From contig JACPVN010000126.1 of assembly GCA_016191715.1 (NCBI GenBank), forward strand, positions 1 to 10,808: DNA of 10,808 bases. The letters run 5' to 3'. The notes beneath the pieces were generated by a model. That model was not told the origin of the DNA, searched no databases, and was given only the letters and a program-made list of their open reading frames with translations. Origin of the DNA: Ignavibacteriota bacterium (GTDB lineage: Bacteria; Bacteroidota; Ignavibacteria; UBA10030; SZUA-254). Position 1 is the stretch's first letter, and each line of letters opens with the position of its first letter. Below are positions 1-5,210 of this stretch, piece after piece. The position numbers and the translations under genes are program-made.

Positions 1-1318
1 ACGGTGTACTCATATCAACTGCGATGCGATAAAATTCTCCCGCCGCGAAGTTATTGAGAAAATGCCAACTGCTTCCCGAATTAAAACTTTGATACACACC
101 GCCATCCGTTCCAAGCAGAACCCGTTTGGGATTCTTCTCATCAATAGCAAGTGCGTGGCAATCGGGATGAACTTTTCCGAAATGGTCTTCACGGAATGTT
201 GTTCCGCCATCCAACGAAACATGAACAGCGTAGCCAAGCACATACACTTTCATGCTGTCGGTCGGTTCAACGCGAATCTGACTGAAGTAAAACGAACGTG
301 GATTCAGCCCGTTCATTCGTGTCCATGTTTCGCCCGCATCGGTCGTTCGAAACACACCGCCTGTTTTGCTTTTTACTTCATCAATGCTCACCGTGCCGCC
401 TTCATCGCTCTGAATAATTGAATACAGAATTTTCGGGTTGTTCTTGTAGATTGTCAATCCGATGCGTTGAGTTCGTTTCGGTAAATTGTTCTCAAGTTTC
501 TTCCATGTTGCGCCTGCATCGGTTGATTTGAAAACGCCGCCAACATCATTTCCTTCCGTCTGCTCAACTCCGGAAGCGAATGACCATGGCGTGCGTTGCC
601 GTGCATACAACACCGCATACACATTATTCGGATTCGACGGGTCAATCACAACATCGCCGCAACCGACTCTATCGTTGAAGGGTTTCGATGCTGTCAGAAT
701 TGCATTCCATGTTTTTCCTCCGTCAGTTGTTTTGTACAAACCCAGCTCGCCGCCAAACGACCACAAATCTCCCATTGCCGCAACATACGCAATGTTCGTA
801 TCTGTCGGATGAAGAACGATGCGGGCAATTGTTTTTGATTCTTTCAATCCGACGTTCGTCCATGAACCGCCGCCATCGGTCGAGCGATACACACCATTTC
901 CCCAACTCGAACTATTCCTGTCGTTCGCTTCACCCGTTCCAACCCAAACATGATTCGAGTTCGCGGGCGAAACCGCAACCGCGCCGACTGCCGCAACCGA
1001 TTCCTTCTCAAACACTGCATCGAACATTGCGCCGTTGCTTGAAGTTTTCATCACGCCGCCCGTTCCGAGCGCGACATAAAATGTGTAACTGTCGTTCGGG
1101 TCAATGGCAATCTCTGAAACTCGTCCGCCCATAATCGCCGGACCGATACTTCGCGCTTTGAACGATTTAAGATGAACTTCTGAAAGGGTTTGTTGCGGCT
1201 GGACTTCCCGTTTGGGTTTCTGCTTACGTTGAGAGAACGTAGGTGATGAGAGAATAAATATCACAAACATCAATAAAAATAGTATTGAAACAGAACGAAA
1301 AGAATGATAGTGAAACAT
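1..1318 (-). CDS. Exported sortilin-like Asp-box beta-propeller protein (glycosyl-hydrolase/BNR-like), 3' end outside the window
   Basis: The minus strand is open from the ATG at 1318-1316 to the window edge, giving 439 residues without a stop, so the C-terminal part is missing. Residues 1-29 look like a Sec signal peptide: a short basic start, a hydrophobic stretch (ILFLLMFVIFIL) and a likely cut after TFS. A Lys/Arg/Gln-rich linker follows, then the family opening IGPAIMGGRVSEIAIDP. Asp-box motifs (S/T-x-D-x-G-x-x-W) recur, for example YRSTDGGGSW at 144, YKTTDGGKTW at 195, FKSTDAGATW at 263 and FRTTDAGETW at 323, separated by strands containing aspartate-proline turns. This is the pattern of the large exported WD40/YVTN/BNR sortilin-like proteins, usually about 1000 residues, which fold as one or two propellers. 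Some relatives are annotated as glycosyl hydrolases, but no catalytic residues can be assigned here, so substrate and activity are unknown. About 100 bp and several inverted repeats separate it from the upstream sulfurtransferase, so it probably has its own promoter. The start is the first ATG giving a proper signal peptide; no strong Shine-Dalgarno precedes it. Confidence 0.88.
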   Translation of the reverse strand, partial: MFHYHSFRSVSILFLLMFVIFILSSPTFSQRKQKPKREVQPQQTLSEVHLKSFKARSIGPAIMGGRVSEIAIDPNDSYTFYVALGTGGVMKTSSNGAMFDAVFEKESVAAVGAVAVSPANSNHVWVGTGEANDRNSSSWGNGVYRSTDGGGSWTNVGLKESKTIARIVLHPTDTNIAYVAAMGDLWSFGGELGLYKTTDGGKTWNAILTASKPFNDRVGCGDVVIDPSNPNNVYAVLYARQRTPWSFASGVEQTEGNDVGGVFKSTDAGATWKKLENNLPKRTQRIGLTIYKNNPKILYSIIQSDEGGTVSIDEVKSKTGGVFRTTDAGETWTRMNGLNPRSFYFSQIRVEPTDSMKVYVLGYAVHVSLDGGTTFREDHFGKVHPDCHALAIDEKNPKRVLLGTDGGVYQSFNSGSSWHFLNNFAAGEFYRIAVDMSTP

Positions 1319-1362
1319 AGGTTTTCTTTAGTTGTTTGTCTGAATGGTAATGATGACCAATA

Positions 1363-1420
1363 TACAAAATGTATGTCGAGATGTAACTCGACACTATTAG
1401 GCGAAAATAATTTCGTCCTA
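1363..1420 (-). terminator. Cluster of three inverted repeats at the sulfurtransferase stop codon; possible terminator or dispersed repeat
   Basis: Three adjacent inverted repeats lie between the two minus-strand genes. The first (1398-1420) pairs TAGG+CGAAA with TTTCG+CCTA around an ATAA loop with one bulged T, and it contains the sulfurtransferase stop codon at 1418-1420. The second (1374-1393) is a perfect 7-bp stem, TGTCGAG/CTCGACA, with a six-base loop. The third (1363-1373) is the short palindrome TACA-AAA-TGTA. On the minus strand the 7-bp hairpin is followed only by ATACATTTTG, not a clean T tract. Termination is therefore plausible but not strongly shown. A small dispersed intergenic repeat is an equally good reading. 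Confidence 0.4.
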
Positions 1421-2344
1421 CTTTGTGGTATCGGCTTTAGGTGATATTTCTACGGGCAAATCATCTCTTCCGCTCCAGTCTTCAAATGAGCCATCAAAGA
1501 GATGCGCTTTGTAGCCTAAATACCGGGCAACAAAATACACCATGCTTGCAGTCTGCCCGACATGACAGTACGCGGTTACTTCTGTCTGCGGTTTTACTCC
1601 GGCAGTGAGAAATATTTCTTTCAGTTTCGGTTCACTGAAGAACTTGTTTGTGCTGTCCGCCAACGTGGAGAAATAAATGTTTTTTGCTCCGGGTACATGT
1701 CCGGCACGTTGTGCGCCACCGGTTGCGCTTTGATAAAACTGCGGCGCCCGCGCATCAATTATTGTCATCGTTGAATCGCTCAAATAGCTGTTCACCCAAT
1801 CCGCATTAACAAAAATATCGGGTTGCAAATTCGGCGTGAACGAACTTCGTTCAACGTTGGTAATTTCCTTCGAGACCGGATTTCCTTCCGACTTCCATGC
1901 TTCAAATCCGCCGTCGAGTATTGCTGTTTGATTTCCCATTCCAAGATATTCAAACGTAATAAACATGCGAGCAGTAGGACTTATATTTCCTCCAACACCG
2001 CACAATACAATGTTTGATGTATTGGAAATGCCGAGCTTCTCCACCGCTGAGTCTAGTTCTTCAACTGAAAGAACTTCATACGATAACTCCGGGTTCGACA
2101 TTGCCATCCATCCATGCCAGAGAAATCGGGAGCCGGGAATGTGCCCTTTGGTATAGTCTCGTCTATTCTGTGCAACATGAAGAATGATAAGATTTTCGTC
2201 ATCGAAATGCTCTTTCAACCATGGAACATTCACAACGATAGGGAGGCTACGTTCATCCTCTTGCGTCGTGGCATTTGTATTGGTTGATACAATCATCAAA
2301 ACAACAAAATTGAAAAGAACAATAGGATTACAAAAGAATTTCAT
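1418..2344 (-). CDS. Exported tandem-rhodanese sulfurtransferase (thiosulfate/3-mercaptopyruvate sulfurtransferase family)
   Basis: This 308-residue protein has two rhodanese domains. Residues 1-25 form a Sec signal peptide (hydrophobic core IVLFNFVVLMIV, likely cut after NA), so it should act in the periplasm. Domain 1 (about 35-155) has the entry motif GHIPGSRF at 67-74, the loop LCGVGGN at 114-120 and the closing LDGGFEAW at 143-150. Domain 2 (about 175-300) has AGHVPGAKN at 214-222, the active-site loop YCHVGQTAS with Cys260 as the expected persulfide carrier, and FDGSFEDW ending in LPVE. The family transfers sulfane sulfur from thiosulfate or mercaptopyruvate to cyanide or other thiol acceptors; the actual substrate cannot be told from sequence. 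Unusually, the first domain also has a cysteine (Cys115) at the loop position, where many two-domain members are inactive. An AGGAAA ribosome-binding site sits eight bases before the ATG. It is divergent from the receptor operon and looks monocistronic. Confidence 0.9.
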   Translation of the reverse strand: MKFFCNPIVLFNFVVLMIVSTNTNATTQEDERSLPIVVNVPWLKEHFDDENLIILHVAQNRRDYTKGHIPGSRFLWHGWMAMSNPELSYEVLSVEELDSAVEKLGISNTSNIVLCGVGGNISPTARMFITFEYLGMGNQTAILDGGFEAWKSEGNPVSKEITNVERSSFTPNLQPDIFVNADWVNSYLSDSTMTIIDARAPQFYQSATGGAQRAGHVPGAKNIYFSTLADSTNKFFSEPKLKEIFLTAGVKPQTEVTAYCHVGQTASMVYFVARYLGYKAHLFDGSFEDWSGRDDLPVEISPKADTTK

Positions 2345-2350
2345 TAGATA

Positions 2351-2356
2351 TTTCCT
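2351..2356 (-). promoter_or_regulatory. Ribosome-binding site of the sulfurtransferase gene
   Basis: On the minus strand AGGAAA ends six bases upstream of the ATG at 2344-2342. It supports that start and is one of the few recognisable Shine-Dalgarno sequences in the window. Confidence 0.55.
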
Positions 2357-2361
2357 AAATG

Positions 2362-2390
2362 AGAATAATGGGTACTTCTAAAAACTTCAA
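2362..2390 (-). promoter_or_regulatory. Candidate sigma-70-like promoter for the sulfurtransferase
   Basis: Read on the minus strand, TTGAAG (2390-2385) and TATTCT (2367-2362) are exactly 17 bases apart, four of six matches to each consensus. Transcription would begin near 2355, leaving only about 11 bases of leader and cutting into the AGGAAA ribosome-binding site. Either the leader is very short or the true promoter lies further upstream. The call rests on motif and spacing only. Confidence 0.3.
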
Positions 2391-2404
2391 TAAAAAATGC
2401 ATAA

Positions 2405-2442
2405 CCACAGAGTACACAAAGAAAACACAAAGCGGCGCAAAG
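2405..2442. repeat. Four-copy octamer repeat (CACARAG type) in the divergent intergenic region
   Basis: Four related octamers follow one another: CCACAGAG at 2405, ACACAAAG at 2414, ACACAAAG at 2425 and GCGCAAAG at 2435. Start-to-start distances are 9, 11 and 10 bases, close to one helical turn. The block lies between the divergent sulfurtransferase and receptor genes and is flanked by A/T-rich sequence. It may be a regulator-binding array, or one copy of the 'CCACAGAG-ACACAAAG' type intergenic repeat that I recall from many environmental genomes. Nothing in this region suggests a short gene. Confidence 0.5.
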
Positions 2443-2544
2443 GAAATAGAGTTTGTAGAACTACCCTAATGTTTACTGTCTTAACGTACGGAATTCCTGA
2501 CTGTTTCACCAATCACAAGTTTCAAAAAAAAAGATGAAAATCTC

Positions 2545-2573
2545 TTGCTTCCGGGCGATATATTTTATATTAT
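2545..2573 (+). promoter_or_regulatory. Candidate promoter of the receptor-YfiR-kinase operon
   Basis: TTGCTT (2545-2550) and TATTAT (2568-2573) are separated by 17 bases in a very A/T-rich stretch. The -10 differs from TATAAT at one base; the -35 keeps only TTG. Transcription would begin around 2580, giving a leader of about 33 bases before the ATG at 2613. An alternative is TTGAAA at 2573 with a -10 in CATAATTT at 2591, but its spacing is too short. Confidence 0.35.
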
Positions 2574-2612
2574 TGAAAAATTTATTTTTCCATAATTTTC
2601 GCGGTCATTGTT

Positions 2613-4613
2613 ATGAAAACTACAATCATGGGGGTTTTCATATTTGTGGTCTCTTTACTTTTCTGTGTGGAAGTTGTCTTCACGCAAGAATCTCAACAAC
2701 AAAATGAAGACACTTCATTAGACTCACTGCTGAACATCAAAGTCAGTACGGCGGCAAAGTACTGGCAAACCAGCAGTGAGGCACCTGCATCCGTCACGAT
2801 TGTTACATCCAAACAACTTGAACGATACGGATATTCAACTCTCGAAGAAGTCCTCCGGAGTGTACGTGGCTTTTACACAAGTTACGACCGGAACTACAGT
2901 TATGTCGGTGTGCGTGGCTTTAGCCGACCAACTGATTACAACGACAGAATTCTGCTTCTGGTTAACGGACATACGATGAATGACAATGTGTATGGTTCCG
3001 TTTTGATCGGGAATGATTTACCGATTGATCTCCGCAGTCTGGAACGGATTGAAATTGTTCGCGGTCCCGGATCTGCATTGTATGGTACCGGAGCGATGTT
3101 CGCTGTTATCAATCTCATCACTAAAAAAGGGAAAGATGTTGATGCCCTGAAACTTTCTACCGAGTTTGGAAGTTACGGGAAGGTTATCACAAACGCACTG
3201 TATGGAAAACAATTTGATAACGATTTCGAGGTGTTGTTTTCATTCAGGGCGGGAGACCTCCGCGGGCAGGATTTGTACTTTCAGGAATACGACAGCGCTC
3301 ATACAAATTACGGCGTGGCGGGAAATATTGATGACGAACATTTTGCAGGAAGTATCGCTTCGCTCCGGTACAAACATCTTACGCTCCTTACATTGTTTAC
3401 TAACCGTTTCAAACATGTTCCGACTGGCGCTTTCGAAACGCGCTTTAACGATCCTTCTTTTTCTTCTACTGATAAACGAGGGTTCTTCGAATTACTCTAC
3501 GACCATTCGCTTACTACCGATAAAAACATCCTGACAAAATTCTACTATGACTTTTACGAATATTTCGGTTCATATCCTTATTCAACTGTTGTCAACTATG
3601 ATGCTTCCATAGGCAAGTGGTTTGGCGGTGAAACACAGTTCCAATGGGATTTTCTGCCCGGTAATCGGCTCACGACAGGAATAGAATACAAACATAACTT
3701 CCATTCCGACTATCGCAACTGGACTGTTGATTCTGTCTTCTTCGACAAAAATTATCCGTTCAATGTCATCTCCGTCTATCTTCAGAACGAGTTTCAAGTA
3801 ATTGATAATTTTTCATTCACAGCAGGCATCCGTCGAGATGAATATTCGACGGTCGGTAGCGCCACAACGCCTCGCTTTGCTCTTATTTTCAACATGTTTT
3901 CAACAAGTACATTAAAAATGTTATACGGGGAAGGATTCCGTTCACCGAATACCTATGAATCAAACTACGAAGATACGTTTTCGGGTTGGATACGAAACTC
4001 AAATCTGAAGCCGGAAAAAATTATCACTTCAGAAGTTGCATGGGAACAACGCTTCAGTAAAAATATCTTCGGCGCTCTCTCCTTGTATTCTTATACTATG
4101 GATGAACTCATTGATCCTGTCATGGATTCATCCGGAAACTCACTATTTCTGAACCTTAGCGATATTCAAGCGCAGGGTGTGGAAGCAGAAGTAAATTTTC
4201 GCACGAATGAAGGATTGAATGGATATACAAGTCTGGTCTATCAAAGAACGAGAGACCCACTCATTGATGGATATATTTCCAACTCACCGGCAACAACGAT
4301 TCGCCTTGGTCTCTCCTATCAACTCTTGCCATTCCTGACATGCAGCAGTGAACTTCAGTACACTTCAGCACGATTTACTGTCACCCGTACATCAACAGAT
4401 TCATATATTATTGCAAATCTGAACATGACATTTAAACCGAATGTACAATCGGAGAACGAAGGGAGAAGGTTCTTCGATACAATTGAATGTTCACTTCTCA
4501 TCAATAACATCTTCAATACTCCGTATGCAACACCGGGAGGATACGAACATCGCCAGGATGCCATACCGCAGGACGGGAGAAATTTTGTTGTTCGAATAGG
4601 TTATTCGCTTTAA
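2613..4613 (+). CDS. TonB-dependent outer-membrane receptor
   Basis: This 666-residue protein begins with a Sec signal peptide (residues 1-24, core VFIFVVSLLFCVEVV) and a short Gln/Asp-rich linker. The plug domain spans about 38-165: LLNIKVSTAAK, then EAPASVTIVTSKQLERYG, VRGFSRP at 100-106, LLLVNGH, and the conserved LERIEIVRGPGSALYGTGA at 143-161 leading to NLITKKG. The rest is a beta-barrel of alternating aromatic strands. It ends with the typical NNIFNTPYATPGGYEHRQD and QDGRNFVVRIGYSL, so the gene is full length. Receptors of this kind bind a ligand at the surface and import it with energy from TonB-ExbBD, which is not encoded here. There is no N-terminal STN signalling domain, so it is not a FecA-type transducer by itself. 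The ligand is unknown. It is first in a tight operon with a YfiR-family protein (10-base gap) and a hybrid kinase, which suggests that uptake or ligand sensing is tied to that kinase. Confidence 0.93.
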   Translation: MKTTIMGVFIFVVSLLFCVEVVFTQESQQQNEDTSLDSLLNIKVSTAAKYWQTSSEAPASVTIVTSKQLERYGYSTLEEVLRSVRGFYTSYDRNYSYVGVRGFSRPTDYNDRILLLVNGHTMNDNVYGSVLIGNDLPIDLRSLERIEIVRGPGSALYGTGAMFAVINLITKKGKDVDALKLSTEFGSYGKVITNALYGKQFDNDFEVLFSFRAGDLRGQDLYFQEYDSAHTNYGVAGNIDDEHFAGSIASLRYKHLTLLTLFTNRFKHVPTGAFETRFNDPSFSSTDKRGFFELLYDHSLTTDKNILTKFYYDFYEYFGSYPYSTVVNYDASIGKWFGGETQFQWDFLPGNRLTTGIEYKHNFHSDYRNWTVDSVFFDKNYPFNVISVYLQNEFQVIDNFSFTAGIRRDEYSTVGSATTPRFALIFNMFSTSTLKMLYGEGFRSPNTYESNYEDTFSGWIRNSNLKPEKIITSEVAWEQRFSKNIFGALSLYSYTMDELIDPVMDSSGNSLFLNLSDIQAQGVEAEVNFRTNEGLNGYTSLVYQRTRDPLIDGYISNSPATTIRLGLSYQLLPFLTCSSELQYTSARFTVTRTSTDSYIIANLNMTFKPNVQSENEGRRFFDTIECSLLINNIFNTPYATPGGYEHRQDAIPQDGRNFVVRIGYSL

Positions 4614-4623
4614 GTCCTCCGTC

Positions 4624-5193
4624 ATGCACCGCAGTTCCATTGTCATAGTATGTTCGTTTCTCATTTGCTGGAATTCCCTTTCTCAGGAAATGTCTGTCCC
4701 TGTTGATATTCAATTTCAATTACTAAAAAAAATCCTCAATTACGACAGAAATTTTCATACACGGAGCGGTGACACAATAGCGATTGGCGTTGCTTATCAA
4801 AAACGATACCGCACCTCTCTCACGACTAAGGACGAATTTCTCCGCGTGACGGATGAACAAACCGAATCGAAAATTGGCAATCTTCCCGTCGTGTATTATG
4901 CGCTCGAAACAGGTTCCGTTGGAGAATTGTTGAACTCTCTGTCAGAAAACAAAATTGACATCCTGTATCTCACCCCCTTACGGGGCATTGATATTGAACA
5001 AATCGCGTCGTTCTGCAACACTTCCGGGATTTTTACCTTCACAGGAATTCCTGACTATGTCTCTTCCGGCATCATTGTCGGGATTGATATCAAGGGTGAA
5101 AGCCCGCAAATCCTCATCAACCTTACCTCTGCCAAAGAAGCATCGGTAGATTTTAATTCTCAACTTCTCAAACTCTCAAGAATTGTTCACTAA
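4624..5193 (+). CDS. YfiR/DUF4154-family periplasmic protein
   Basis: This 189-residue protein has a signal peptide (residues 1-20, core IVIVCSFLIC, likely cut before Gln21; no proper lipobox). The mature part matches the YfiR/DUF4154 pattern. It has an N-terminal helix (VDIQFQLLKKILNYDRN), a strand TIAIGVAY, a helix around 98-109, then IDILYLTPLRGIDIEQIASFC at 111-131. Next come FTFTGIPDYVSSGIIVGI (137-154), the QILINL strand (162-167) and the terminal helix FNSQLLKLSRIV. Length and motif order fit the family. The best studied member, Pseudomonas YfiR, is a periplasmic repressor of the diguanylate cyclase YfiN. Here the genes on either side encode a TonB receptor and a hybrid kinase whose sensor resembles that of YfiN, so this protein is probably the periplasmic link between them. 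The mature region contains a single cysteine (Cys131), so it cannot form the two intramolecular disulfides described for Pseudomonas YfiR. Family assignment is confident; the regulatory role is inferred. Confidence 0.88.
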   Translation: MHRSSIVIVCSFLICWNSLSQEMSVPVDIQFQLLKKILNYDRNFHTRSGDTIAIGVAYQKRYRTSLTTKDEFLRVTDEQTESKIGNLPVVYYALETGSVGELLNSLSENKIDILYLTPLRGIDIEQIASFCNTSGIFTFTGIPDYVSSGIIVGIDIKGESPQILINLTSAKEASVDFNSQLLKLSRIVH

Positions 5194-5210
5194 CGATTGC
5201 TGAAAACATT

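Noticed and set aside
62..1134. Several plus-strand open frames of 60-148 codons across the first gene
   Set aside because: They lie opposite the clear minus-strand propeller gene, lack family motifs, and are rich in Pro, Ser and Arg as expected from antisense reading of Gly/Asp/Thr-rich codons.
2613..2850. FecA-type STN signalling domain at the N-terminus of the receptor
   Set aside because: Only about 15 residues separate the signal peptide from the plug domain, too few for an STN domain.
4653..4668. Lipoprotein signal for the YfiR-like protein (cysteines in FLIC and VIVC)
   Set aside because: The residue before each cysteine is Ile or Val, not the small residue a lipobox needs, and a signal peptidase I site after residue 20 fits better.
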